Part shown: piece after piece, positions 10,301-18,949 of the stretch | Layout of the letters: each line of letters starts with the position of its first letter | Numbering within the stretch: the stretch's first letter is position 1 | Assembly: GCA_039029315.1 (NCBI GenBank) | Contig: JBCCGK010000031.1 | Span: 1-64,000 of the forward strand | Source: JBCCCJ01 sp039029315 | GTDB lineage: Bacteria; Bacteroidota; Bacteroidia; J057 | DNA: 64,000 bases | Reading direction: 5' to 3' | The notes under the pieces: model-generated | The model's database searches: none | What the model was told of the DNA's origin: nothing | What the model saw: only the letters and a program-made list of their open reading frames with translations | Translations under genes and position numbers: made by a program

Positions 10301-10529
10301 TGCCGTGAGTCCTACAGGAAACTACCTGACCGAAAACCTTTTCGACCTACAATCCTGGATGATTGCCAACCGTGATTTGTGGGTGTATGAAGATAAAAAT
10401 GTTCCTGTAGCATTACAGGCCTGGGCAGCGTGGACTCAGTATGGAAAAGGTAAAAATACGGGCCTTGTCATAATTCCCAATACACTTCCCTCAGATATTG
10501 CTGCTCCCTACCAAGAACGAAACAAATAA
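7338..10529 (+). CDS. DUF4157 eCIS effector with duplicated nuclease-like module
   Basis: A 1063-residue protein. Residues about 75-172 are a DUF4157 (eCIS core) domain with HEAWH at 130-134 and VVQQKQGRV after it; this domain marks eCIS cargo. The remainder is two diverged copies of one module (about 200-530 and 560-1063). Each contains GHLLN or GHMIN (336-340; 741-745), then LGG-GLD, N-x-VPLTGR, a GAN repeat and a conserved Glu (E376; E781), and each ends with a D/S-x-AAPY phrase. The pattern GH-(L/M)-x-N...N-x-x-P-L...N...E resembles the His-Me finger of DNA/RNA non-specific endonucleases, so a nuclease toxin is my inference. It is the only gene of the locus on the plus strand and ends 18 bp from the convergent tape-measure gene. 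Confidence 0.8.
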   Translation: MSQKSKRPTSSPSTNRSSRAGQSISPPDYGLAVVDQQKSEEEAPIQGVFGLPTMQQALPPPSDNPSDSQQQNQTGLPDRLKSGIESLSGYSLDDVQVSYNSPKPARIGAFAYAQGNQIYLGPGQERHLPHEAWHVVQQKQGRVRPSFQMMSKLSVNDDHSLEQEADHMGTKAMRRPASPHFLKHQRARNDVAQLISDNLDHFQEFLASKIHGKGINLTHPSYLKAKASAYILDHNAYKNKLNSLPLDYQGIAHTLPQSGQPNDYLRILQQFIRSIGHANISQITWGPVTKFGTGTSVFINFGPGGHAIGTPTKDKTPWMNRLTARKDGDRTLYVMGHLLNADLGGPGLDYNYVPLTGRAGWYGANDSNALHSKLIEQIVKQKYALLGKNVTSLAYQVLSVKRQKARPETQEIGNTLQAMNAILATRKFSPTQSLSKLTKNVKTQLKKDIKANPVLEAVLYAVSSNNYWSRSWNTLFALVKENHELWKFEDQIVPQMLKTITSWKQDGIDQRLTVNIPIILPNSVAAPYNSNRKSKHKKSSPIQHKSQYSDFLAKKSDVRDEGLPEKIQDFAFQADAASYLLDLNEYDREYLKDLLINLTEYNRINELLKKQLLPNQRHQLETKKSQLESAIRILAQDPELEEIANNPGDQKILLKLIESSSGQLRSIVDHYILGYAKRKNKKIPLSNFVSTGKTPWGSPRKITAYLQPGGHPEGSSAGGDSSWMLKIEERRDASKTLYVRGHMINRHLGGAGLDSNMVPLTGREGWFGANNANGIHSSGIEEGVKNLYANMAKPGNEWDKSKVTNLVYSVEAIMGNHNRKQTRLVYTLTDQFDQLIKGIQTGLTTMYKSKSPQLLKEAYKDYHTREFVKLAQANLPAAVQLFLQKIYEKTTGKYGPNLDPTKDPLKSQIIKDFKLQTVTPQQLVLIWRNNLIETEYQSLPYKGVVPYMLGRSNFTTQFNKPIPSLETEQQKFIQSKIKNIPYLERLLNAVSPTGNYLTENLFDLQSWMIANRDLWVYEDKNVPVALQAWAAWTQYGKGKNTGLVIIPNTLPSDIAAPYQERNK

Positions 10530-10547
10530 GCATAGCGATTCCTCAAC

Positions 10548-12308
10548 TCAGCTCCATACAACCTCCATGCCCCACTCCATCCAGGGAAGCTTGACCATGG
10601 ACCAACTCCAGGGAACCTTTTTCAGGACAATATCATAGGTCTCCTGCTCCACATGAAGTTGCCAAATCCCTGGCAAAGATCGCAAGATGCCTTTTCTGAG
10701 TAGAAATGTTCCTCTAAACCCATCCATAGACATCTCACCAGGAATTGCAGAGTTGGCAATCACAGCCTTGAGCAATTGTTCACATTCTTCCAACTCTGTA
10801 TTCGTAAGCGGACCTCTCATATCCCAAACTTCATCCCAGGCCAGACCACAGAGGATTTTGTTCAGACCACATAAGTATTCTTTCTGTTCAGTTTGTCCAT
10901 CAGCCAGGTATTGAAGGAGCCCCACTGCACGATGTGCAGCCGCTTGATCGACAAATGATCCTTCCTTCATCAGCCCTACATTGTCAAAAAAACGAATCAA
11001 AAAAGGCCACAAAATCACCAGACCAGCATTGGTCACATAAAGCTCGTTTCCTTCACTGAAAGCATTGTTTTCTTTCGATTTGTTCTCCCTGGAAGATTGC
11101 ATGGCCATCTCCTCAAGCATCCGTTCAAGGCGACGCTGATCCTCCGTAGATAATAAGCCTTTCCGCATATGAGCCAAGGTATCCAATACCTGTTCATTAA
11201 GGTCTGATCCTGACAAGTCTGTCAGTTGGTCAAGCAATTGTTGATGTTGGGTCAATCGCGCTTCAATATGCTGGATCAAGGATCGCGCCTGGGAAAGGAG
11301 AGTGAGATCCTGAGGATGAGTCCTTATCTCAAGGAGCATTTGTTCCAGCTGTAACAATAGGTCAGCGGATAGGAGAGATTCATTCTGGAGGTGAATCAGT
11401 TGTTGTTCAATCTTCTCGAAAGCATCGGCTGAATTTTGTGGCAGATGTTGCGCCACCATTTGCTGAATGATTGTAGGTAGGACGACATCTCCTTGAGGAG
11501 GGATAATCTTCGTCCTGCTGTCCATCTGCTTGAGCAAGGGAACAAATGGAATGCCTTCTGCCGAAGCCATTTGAATCAACAACCCCTGCCAGAATTGTGC
11601 GGCTTCTCCGTACCTACTGTACTGATACCCCCAAGGTAGCAGGACCAGAGCAAGATGTTTGTGGAACTGATGAGGGGAAAAGTCATTCCAGGGATGAATC
11701 TCACCAAGCACACGCATCAAATAGGAAAATTCAAGGGAAAACTGCCTGAGTTCGACCTTCCTGAAAGAAGCCAACAGTTTGAGCAAGAAAGAAAATTCGA
11801 TATGATTGAGCAGTCGCAAGCTCGCATTGCTCTGCCCAGCCCAAGCCTTCATGGCAGCATGAAGCGCTTCCGTTCCGCTGGCGAGCAGATATTCCAGACT
11901 TTCCTTAACTGGATTTGCAGCATCCTCTTCAGCCCACCAGGGCAAAATTCCCGTATTGAGGAAGACCCGAAGCAATTCCATGTGTTGATCTCCCGCTTTC
12001 AAAGGGGCCTGTCTGATGGAGTCTTGAGGCTGGGAAGAGGCATGCTCTTGCAAAGCACTTTCGAGCTGCACGCACATATCTTCTAGTAAGTGATCCCGAT
12101 TCAATACCCCCAGGTCCAGTTCCAGCCTTTCCATTTGAACTCTTTCTCCCTTGGGACTCATTTCTGTCAAATATTGATCCAATAGCGGAACAATGTGCTG
12201 GTGAAATACTTCCTGCATCTCTTGTTGCAGGGCTTGTGCATCAGCCTCCTTCACACCTTGAACCTCAAGGACCTGCCGGCGAATGATATGTCGTATCGGC
12301 CTTTGCAT
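10548..12308 (-). CDS. Contractile injection system tape measure protein (Afp14-like, CIS_TMP)
   Basis: A 586-residue protein. The N-terminus (MQRPIRHIIRRQVLEVQGV, then a helical stretch and MERLELDLGVL near 60-70) matches the conserved start of the CIS_TMP family. The middle is long, Gln/Leu-rich and predicted helical (about 290-400). The C-terminal region has NAGLVILWPFLIRFFDNVGL (about 420-440) and ends in a Trp-rich phrase (VPWSWSMVKLPWMEW). In eCIS the tape measure sets tube length. It lies 5 bp downstream of the LamG gene on the same strand. Confidence 0.8.
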   Translation of the reverse strand: MQRPIRHIIRRQVLEVQGVKEADAQALQQEMQEVFHQHIVPLLDQYLTEMSPKGERVQMERLELDLGVLNRDHLLEDMCVQLESALQEHASSQPQDSIRQAPLKAGDQHMELLRVFLNTGILPWWAEEDAANPVKESLEYLLASGTEALHAAMKAWAGQSNASLRLLNHIEFSFLLKLLASFRKVELRQFSLEFSYLMRVLGEIHPWNDFSPHQFHKHLALVLLPWGYQYSRYGEAAQFWQGLLIQMASAEGIPFVPLLKQMDSRTKIIPPQGDVVLPTIIQQMVAQHLPQNSADAFEKIEQQLIHLQNESLLSADLLLQLEQMLLEIRTHPQDLTLLSQARSLIQHIEARLTQHQQLLDQLTDLSGSDLNEQVLDTLAHMRKGLLSTEDQRRLERMLEEMAMQSSRENKSKENNAFSEGNELYVTNAGLVILWPFLIRFFDNVGLMKEGSFVDQAAAHRAVGLLQYLADGQTEQKEYLCGLNKILCGLAWDEVWDMRGPLTNTELEECEQLLKAVIANSAIPGEMSMDGFRGTFLLRKGILRSLPGIWQLHVEQETYDIVLKKVPWSWSMVKLPWMEWGMEVVWS

Positions 12309-12313
12309 TCCCC

Positions 12314-14653
12314 TTAACTGCTGAAGGTTCCTGTTCTTCCATGACTGCTGATATCCACAAATGGACTCGCAGCTTCATTCAGCTTCCAATAGCCTTCCAG
12401 ATGGGCTTCATTTTCATTAATTCTTAGGTACATGGAAGATTGAATGTTTTCCTGACTCAAGGCTTTTGACCACAATCGGAACTCTGCCATTTGCCCTTGA
12501 TAGAAGCCCGTCCCTAGATCATTGCCCAATCTGACATCATGGTCCGAAGCTGTTGCAATGGCATTGGCACTTGTGCCCTGCCCATCCGCCTGACCATCGA
12601 CATACAACCGCACACTCTTGAGGGTAGCTCCCGCCACAGCCGGATCAAATACACAGGCGACATGATGCCACTTGCCATCCAGCACATTCTGACTTCCTGT
12701 AACATTGCTTCCTGTAATGTTCAGTTGGAGCTGACCTGCTGTGGTGAGTCGGAGCAAAAACTTCTGCCCATTGCCTGAAGTAGCCCCCCAAGCCATCAAC
12801 GGTCCTGCATGATCTGCTTTGATCCAGCCTTCAACACTCCTGACTTGTCCGTCTCCAACACCTTTGTATCCCTGAATCAGAAGTTGCTGGGTCTGGCCAT
12901 CCAGGGTCAAGGTCCCCGTCCGAAGCTGAAAAGATTGGTTGATGGGCAATTGCAATCCTGAATATTCCTTAATTGCCAGGATACGATACGCCTGCTCCTG
13001 TTGGAAGGGAATGGGCACAAATTCAATCAACTGTCTGGAAAACAAGTCATCCTTGACCTGTAAGGAATTGGCGACTATCAGGTCTCCGGTCAATGGCGCT
13101 GATCCAATGATCGGCATCCCAAGCACACGCCCATTCGAATGCCACCCTATCCCACGATCCGCCCCATACAATTGAGCAGGTCCAATATCTGTGAAACTGT
13201 TTGCAGCGGGTTCTTGCAACTGATAAGCAGTTCTTGACTGAATCGCCCGCAGCCGTATCTGGACCATATCCCCTTGGCTGGCAAATGGCGGATCTACTTC
13301 CACCAAAGGTCCGGGATCAGCTTGGTTCAAGGAGACCACATGTTGACTAAGATACAAGCTCTCCCCATTGTCACGTTTGCTGGCTTTGATCAGCAAAAGC
13401 GTATCAGTCATCAAAGGAAAATTCAGGCTTTGTTTTGTTCCCGCGTTCAGGACTTCTCCCATCAATTCAGCCAGCGGTGCTTGCGTGTCATCCTGTGCCT
13501 TGGCTAATACAATCGGGCTGATTACCCCTGCCGGACTATATTCAGCCGAGGCAGCTTCGAAACTATAGCTTTCTTTCAGGCTGTATCGATACAGTGCATA
13601 GTCGGTGCTCAATTGCGGAGAGTGGATGGTGACATCCGGACTCGCCCCAAATGGAAGGGGATCCTGGGTCAGCGTCCATGTCAAGGCAGGATTGGGACGC
13701 ACCAATACAGTCACCGAATGATCCAGGTTTCCTGCCAGAAGCAAATCTTGAGAGTCCTTGTTGTCCACATCCCGAAACGCCCGGACGATCAAAGTCGTAT
13801 CTTCCTCAAAAGGGCCTGTTGGTGTCAGGATGATATCCAAATCACCAGCAGCTCCCTGGGTTCCTCCAATAACAATCGCGGATCTCTCAACACGACCATC
13901 TTGGCCTTCTTCAAACAATTGATAATTGATCCCTTCCTGGCTCTGAAGAATTTGGACTTTCAAGGGTTGATTATCCAGGATAGTTTGATTGAAATTGATG
14001 GTAATGACGCGATTGTCCTGACTCAGAACATCACTGGTTTGCTGAGGAATGAATTGCACACTCAGGGCTGTATCGATTCCAACCCGTACGGAAACACTTT
14101 GATGTAAAAATTCCTCAATCTGATTTAGTCCCACAGAAGGCTGAGTAGAAATTGTCTTCTGGACAAGAATTTGGAAGGTCCGGTCTTCAGAGATGATTGG
14201 GGTAGTGAATTTGATCAAATGTCCCCAAGATTGAACAAACTGAGAAATTCCTTCCGTATCCCCCTCAGCAGGAATAGAGAGTTCCGTTCTGCTATCAACC
14301 GGAAATATATCGAGACTTCTCAACTCAAACAACAACTCGTCCATGTCAGCACCTAGCTCCACAAACGTACCTGTATTGGGAATCTGATTATTCCGTACTG
14401 GATTCCCTGCATCATCACAAAGAGTATAGACCAGCTCTTTTTGTCCTCCCAATATATAGAATGTCATCGTGCGATCATTCGGAACCTTTGACCGATAGGC
14501 AATGGGCAAATCCCTGATAGGATAGGGAATCAGCTGTTGCTTTGGATCAAATGCCTCATTGCCGTCTGAGGAAAGAGAGGGCAACTCCTGAAAGAGAAGA
14601 CTGATCATCCGGTCTCTGGCAATCCGAAGGGGGATGTCTTGATAGGCACTCAT
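12314..14653 (-). CDS. eCIS-associated protein with C-terminal LamG/concanavalin-like domain
   Basis: A 779-residue protein without signal peptide. The first 560 residues are beta-rich with several repeated Ig-like strands. The C-terminal 200 residues form a LamG-type jelly roll: SVEGWIKADHAGPLMAW, then DGKWHHVACVFDP, RLYVDGQADG, and QGQMAEFRLWSKALS, closing with LEGYWKLNE. LamG-like folds bind glycans or proteins, so a receptor-binding or baseplate-decorating role is likely. It overlaps the upstream baseplate gene by 4 bp (ATGA), which implies coupled translation. No counterpart exists in the classical Afp gene set. Confidence 0.75.
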   Translation of the reverse strand: MSAYQDIPLRIARDRMISLLFQELPSLSSDGNEAFDPKQQLIPYPIRDLPIAYRSKVPNDRTMTFYILGGQKELVYTLCDDAGNPVRNNQIPNTGTFVELGADMDELLFELRSLDIFPVDSRTELSIPAEGDTEGISQFVQSWGHLIKFTTPIISEDRTFQILVQKTISTQPSVGLNQIEEFLHQSVSVRVGIDTALSVQFIPQQTSDVLSQDNRVITINFNQTILDNQPLKVQILQSQEGINYQLFEEGQDGRVERSAIVIGGTQGAAGDLDIILTPTGPFEEDTTLIVRAFRDVDNKDSQDLLLAGNLDHSVTVLVRPNPALTWTLTQDPLPFGASPDVTIHSPQLSTDYALYRYSLKESYSFEAASAEYSPAGVISPIVLAKAQDDTQAPLAELMGEVLNAGTKQSLNFPLMTDTLLLIKASKRDNGESLYLSQHVVSLNQADPGPLVEVDPPFASQGDMVQIRLRAIQSRTAYQLQEPAANSFTDIGPAQLYGADRGIGWHSNGRVLGMPIIGSAPLTGDLIVANSLQVKDDLFSRQLIEFVPIPFQQEQAYRILAIKEYSGLQLPINQSFQLRTGTLTLDGQTQQLLIQGYKGVGDGQVRSVEGWIKADHAGPLMAWGATSGNGQKFLLRLTTAGQLQLNITGSNVTGSQNVLDGKWHHVACVFDPAVAGATLKSVRLYVDGQADGQGTSANAIATASDHDVRLGNDLGTGFYQGQMAEFRLWSKALSQENIQSSMYLRINENEAHLEGYWKLNEAASPFVDISSHGRTGTFSS

Positions 14654-16722
14654 GTGGTCATAGCTTGAAGATTGTATAGCCAGTCCTGAAAGGCTGATTC
14701 AAACGCTTTCATTTGATCTTGATTCAACCAATGAACATACAAGCGAAGGTGCGCAGGTGTTTGCTCTCGCAGGGTCTTGATGAGAAATTGTCGATAACGG
14801 TTATCGGAAAATCTATCTAGCCAGTCAGGGAATACGAAACTCAACTGAAGTGAATAAGGATCTTTCTGGGGCGCTTGCTGCTCATCTCCATTAAAAGGCA
14901 GAAGCATGAGAGGACTTCCTTGTTGATTGTCTCCCAGGCTCGGACGTAGCAAAATGTGTTCTACAAGATGAAAAGCGCCCCGATGACTGGTAGGAAGCTC
15001 TTGGATCAGGATTCGACTGGTTTGTGGAAATCCCAGTAAATAACTCAACCGAAGTGCGAGACCAGAGACATTGGTATTGTTCCAACTTGGCTGAGAATAA
15101 TCAAAGCCTGTGCACCTTCGATAGCCCAATGCAGCATAAGATTGGAGGAAGTTTTGTTGGAGAGTAATTTGTTGCTCAAAACTCTCTTGGCTAAAGTTGG
15201 TAAATGCTTCTCCGAAACGCGCCAACAAATGATAGATCATTCGCTTTTTGCGCAACTGAGTCTCATCTTGTCGGACCCCGGAATCTTTCAACAATTCCTC
15301 ATACAAAGAGAATTCTACCAGGTCTTCAAAGCCTGGGGTTTCTCCCAGGAGAGATTGCCCAAAATACGTTTGCTCAAGATCCGCTACTTTCTCATCCAGG
15401 CCGAAGAGTTTTCTCATTCCAGCCAATTGAGAGAAAGAATTGGCCAGTAGCTGATCAAAGAAACTCAGATATCCTTTGAGTTGCATGGCTTGTGCTTTCC
15501 TTTCGATGCTACTGTTCTCAGGCAAACCATTCAGACCAATGCCATATACATCGGGAAACTGATGAAAAATCGACTGATAAGAAGCGATTGATCGATCTCT
15601 CCCCAAAGGTGCATGGTGGTCAAGTTCGGCTAAAGATTTTTCAGATTTTTTTGCTCGTTCGGCTAGAATGAAGTCATGCAGATGGTTCCAGCTCTTGTTC
15701 CAATCCACACTTCTTTCCAACTCTTGGTTCCACAATTTAATGCCTTGTTCGCTGCTTGCTTCAGTCGGAATCTGCAGACGAGCGACCCACCGACTTGGCA
15801 AAAACAGTTCCCATGCATCGCCAGGAAGGGAGGAAGCCATATCACCACTACTTGAGTTGATTTTGAGACTATAGACAGCTTGTACCCCTTCAATGCTCAT
15901 GATCAATCCAATCAAATCAGAGATCCTCAAGCTTTTGCGCACCCCAAAGGTTGCCAGTTCCTCTTCATCCAGAAAGCCGTGCTGTAACATAGGACCATCC
16001 ATGATGTCATCCATCAGGTAGCCTTTGGCAAGCAAATCCTGCAAAGAATAAAACTGAATTATGGGAGAACAATAGATGCGAATCTGATTGTAAATCCTGG
16101 CCAGCAGTAGTTCCGGGTCTGGTACTTCTTCAATTTCTATTCGGGCTTCTACCGAAATATGATCTTCCTGCAATCTGTTGATCTCATACAGATCTTCACA
16201 GAGATTGCGATTGGCCCTTACTCGCACAGCGATCTCAGCTTCGACTTGTTCTTGTTTGGAGCCATAGGTCTCATCCAATACATAATCGATCTGGTACAAA
16301 CCCTGCAAAGCAAGTGTATCAGCATATTGGGTACTCACTACAGGGTCCAGACTCAAGATTCCGTCTATCTCATCATAATATATGGCTGGGGAATAATCGG
16401 GGTCCAGGGTGTCCACGACATTGATCCAGACATTTCTGATACCGGGAATGTCCAACAATAGTTTTCGCCAGTCTTCCAAACTGATGGGAGCTGTAGTCAA
16501 AAGGGGCCTGGGTCGATAGGTCTCGGGCCAGGCCTTTGCCCCTCCTTCTGCCATCAAATCCTGAATCGGGAATCCAGCCCGATAATTCAGGTCTGTGAGC
16601 GCATAACAGAATTGCTCCAGAATGGTGATTCCAGGATCATGAGCATTGTGATCTGTCCACAAGTCAGTTGCAAGGCGTTGGATGTCCGCTATTCCGGCTT
16701 CACGAAGGGCTTGATAGTCCAT
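14650..16722 (-). CDS. eCIS baseplate protein (Afp12-like)
   Basis: A 690-residue protein whose N-terminus carries the baseplate signature LWTDHNAHDPGITILEQF (about 22-39) followed by CYALTDLNYRAGFP. The rest is mixed alpha/beta with no enzymatic motif; an acidic central part is followed by a C-terminal domain with HLVEHILLRPSLG. Afp11/Afp12-type proteins form the baseplate wedge around the spike. It lies between the fibre gene (12 bp upstream) and the LamG gene (4-bp overlap). Confidence 0.7.
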   Translation of the reverse strand: MDYQALREAGIADIQRLATDLWTDHNAHDPGITILEQFCYALTDLNYRAGFPIQDLMAEGGAKAWPETYRPRPLLTTAPISLEDWRKLLLDIPGIRNVWINVVDTLDPDYSPAIYYDEIDGILSLDPVVSTQYADTLALQGLYQIDYVLDETYGSKQEQVEAEIAVRVRANRNLCEDLYEINRLQEDHISVEARIEIEEVPDPELLLARIYNQIRIYCSPIIQFYSLQDLLAKGYLMDDIMDGPMLQHGFLDEEELATFGVRKSLRISDLIGLIMSIEGVQAVYSLKINSSSGDMASSLPGDAWELFLPSRWVARLQIPTEASSEQGIKLWNQELERSVDWNKSWNHLHDFILAERAKKSEKSLAELDHHAPLGRDRSIASYQSIFHQFPDVYGIGLNGLPENSSIERKAQAMQLKGYLSFFDQLLANSFSQLAGMRKLFGLDEKVADLEQTYFGQSLLGETPGFEDLVEFSLYEELLKDSGVRQDETQLRKKRMIYHLLARFGEAFTNFSQESFEQQITLQQNFLQSYAALGYRRCTGFDYSQPSWNNTNVSGLALRLSYLLGFPQTSRILIQELPTSHRGAFHLVEHILLRPSLGDNQQGSPLMLLPFNGDEQQAPQKDPYSLQLSFVFPDWLDRFSDNRYRQFLIKTLREQTPAHLRLYVHWLNQDQMKAFESAFQDWLYNLQAMTT

Positions 16723-16734
16723 ATTGTCCTCGAA

Positions 16735-18915
16735 TTAGGCTTTTCCCAATTGATTGATCTGTTGCTTAAGACGCTCTATTTCAGACTCAAGCATACTCAG
16801 GGAGGAAGTGAGTTGGTTGATTTCAGCATCCTTTTGCTGTTTTAGCTCTTGCAGGCCACCAACTGCCAGGATCCCAAACAGGGCGTGTTTCAGGGTGAGA
16901 GATACGTCATCACTTTCTTTTTGCTTCATTTCTCCAACCAGAGAAGGAAAATGCGGCAGCACATCCTGAGCAATGATCCCGACTCGCTTGGTCTTTGCTT
17001 CCAAGTGATCTTTCCAACGGTAGTTTTTAACACCAATCTGCATCAGGCGGGGCAAGATATTGGTCTCAGCTTCGATCTGGGTTTTCATTCGGCCATCGGA
17101 ATAGCTATCCCAATTGGTATCCCCATCCCAACTGATTCCCTTATTGTTTCCATGCGAGGATTTAGTCATTTGAAAGATCAGCTTGGTACTACTCAAACTC
17201 ATCGACAGCGTATTGGAATTCGCCAAAATTCTAAATCCTGTATCTGTTCTGATCTTGCCTGTAACATGCAATTGTTCAGCAGGATTCGTAGTGCCTATTC
17301 CGACTTTCCCATTGGCCAAGACATTGAGGGCATCACCTACTCCGGATCCAGACACCCATATGGCAGCTCTTCCTCCCCCTCGGTTGCAAAACTCTACCCG
17401 CTTATCGATTCCTTCACTGGTAGACATTCGCAGATAGGCTGTAGTACTTGAGGATTCAAACAGGCCAACAGCACCATTGGAAACTACATGAAACTTATGG
17501 TTAGGGGCGCTTGTTCCAATCCCAACATTTCCTCCAGTGGTGATCCGCATTCTTTCACTTCCACTATGACCTGTTCCTGTAGCAAATGCCATATCGGAAT
17601 AGTCCGTCACTATTCCCGAAACGCCTGGAGAAATCCCAAGATAAGTTGAGCTGGATGCGTTGGCAATCAAATTGATATGTCCCCCGCCATTGGCACCATT
17701 AACCAAATGCGTAAGGCCATTTGTATTCTCATTGTAATTCATCTGCACAACTTTCTCCTGATTTTTGCTCATGTGCAGATCATAGGACGGGTCAACCTTT
17801 CCTATCCCAATTCGATCATTATCCAAATCAAATCTCAGTTTTTCTGAATTGGAAGCATCTCTAAAAATCACCCCCTTGCCAGATATATAATTCCAGTTAT
17901 CTGAAAATGGAAAATGTGTATTGCCTGCAGTGCTACTTATAATTCTGAGTCCTTGTGCATTTGAAACAACATTCACAGTCAATTGTCCTCCGGAGGAAAT
18001 TGTTCCTACATTTACCATCCCTGTATCATCCCAGGACAAAACATTTCTTTCTGCCTCATAAGTCGTCCCCAGGATTCCTCCTTGATAGCCATACAGAGCA
18101 GGCCCATCTACAGAACCACCGGCAAAAGTTGTGGTTCCTGCGTACCGCAATCCATGATTATTATCCGTTCCTCCCCGAAAATAAAGTGTATTATTAGCGA
18201 GTCGAATATCTCCTCCTACCTCCAATTTGCTATTAGGAGAACTTGTTCCGATCCCCACATTCCCATCCTGATCAATCCGCATCCGCTCCTGCAGGCCATC
18301 ATCTCCTGACGCAACTCCCCCATTGGTAAAGAATCGAAGAACACCCCTTTGGTTCTCAGTCGTCCCCATTGAAGCGCCGATCCTGGCAAGAGTATAGTCT
18401 GTTCCCTGAGCTCCTTCATTTAAATCAAAATTACTTAGGTCAATGAAAGAAATACTTTCTGTTAAATTGTCGCTTCGTGACCCTCGAATTTTTAAGCCCG
18501 CATCTGCTCCAGATGTCGCTGCATGTATCATCTCCACTAGCACACTCCCACTTCCATGAACAGACAAAGGGACAGAAGCATTATTGTTCCCTATCCCGAC
18601 ATTCCCGCTGCTGTTAATCGACAAATCTGCATTGGCCCCTCTGCTGAATTCCATCCCTCCGCTTCTCAGGCTCATGTTCCACACGGATGTATCTTGCTGA
18701 AAGCTGTCGAAGATTCGCAGGACATTCAAGGGATTCCCTGCGTTGACTGGAGTAGTAGGAGCCTGGATTTCGAGTGGGGTGTCCGATGCTTTTCTGACTC
18801 CATCATCCACCATATTGGCATTGGATGCGATCAAATCTGCAAAATTCTCTTCTGTGGGGATTTTGCCAGAGGAAAACAAGTTTTCCAGGTAGGAACGTGT
18901 TCTTTTATCTGCCAT
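16735..18915 (-). CDS. eCIS tail fibre with C-terminal S74 intramolecular chaperone
   Basis: A 726-residue protein. The N-terminus (MADKRTRSYLENLFSSGKIP) looks like a baseplate-attachment segment. The central 500 residues are repetitive, Gly/Ser/Asn-rich fibre sequence with recurring NVGIGTSSPN/NVGIGTSAPN phrases typical of trimeric phage fibres. Residues about 603-690 are a peptidase S74 (endosialidase-type chaperone) domain: YSDGRMK with the catalytic Ser at 606, then YRWK and VGIIAQDVLPHFP. A short coiled coil closes the protein. The S74 domain normally cleaves itself off after trimerisation. This is the likely host-recognition fibre (functional analogue of Afp13). Confidence 0.9.
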   Translation of the reverse strand: MADKRTRSYLENLFSSGKIPTEENFADLIASNANMVDDGVRKASDTPLEIQAPTTPVNAGNPLNVLRIFDSFQQDTSVWNMSLRSGGMEFSRGANADLSINSSGNVGIGNNNASVPLSVHGSGSVLVEMIHAATSGADAGLKIRGSRSDNLTESISFIDLSNFDLNEGAQGTDYTLARIGASMGTTENQRGVLRFFTNGGVASGDDGLQERMRIDQDGNVGIGTSSPNSKLEVGGDIRLANNTLYFRGGTDNNHGLRYAGTTTFAGGSVDGPALYGYQGGILGTTYEAERNVLSWDDTGMVNVGTISSGGQLTVNVVSNAQGLRIISSTAGNTHFPFSDNWNYISGKGVIFRDASNSEKLRFDLDNDRIGIGKVDPSYDLHMSKNQEKVVQMNYNENTNGLTHLVNGANGGGHINLIANASSSTYLGISPGVSGIVTDYSDMAFATGTGHSGSERMRITTGGNVGIGTSAPNHKFHVVSNGAVGLFESSSTTAYLRMSTSEGIDKRVEFCNRGGGRAAIWVSGSGVGDALNVLANGKVGIGTTNPAEQLHVTGKIRTDTGFRILANSNTLSMSLSSTKLIFQMTKSSHGNNKGISWDGDTNWDSYSDGRMKTQIEAETNILPRLMQIGVKNYRWKDHLEAKTKRVGIIAQDVLPHFPSLVGEMKQKESDDVSLTLKHALFGILAVGGLQELKQQKDAEINQLTSSLSMLESEIERLKQQINQLGKA

Positions 18916-18949
18916 ATGTCAATGCGTTTATTGTCAAAAGTGGTAAAGC

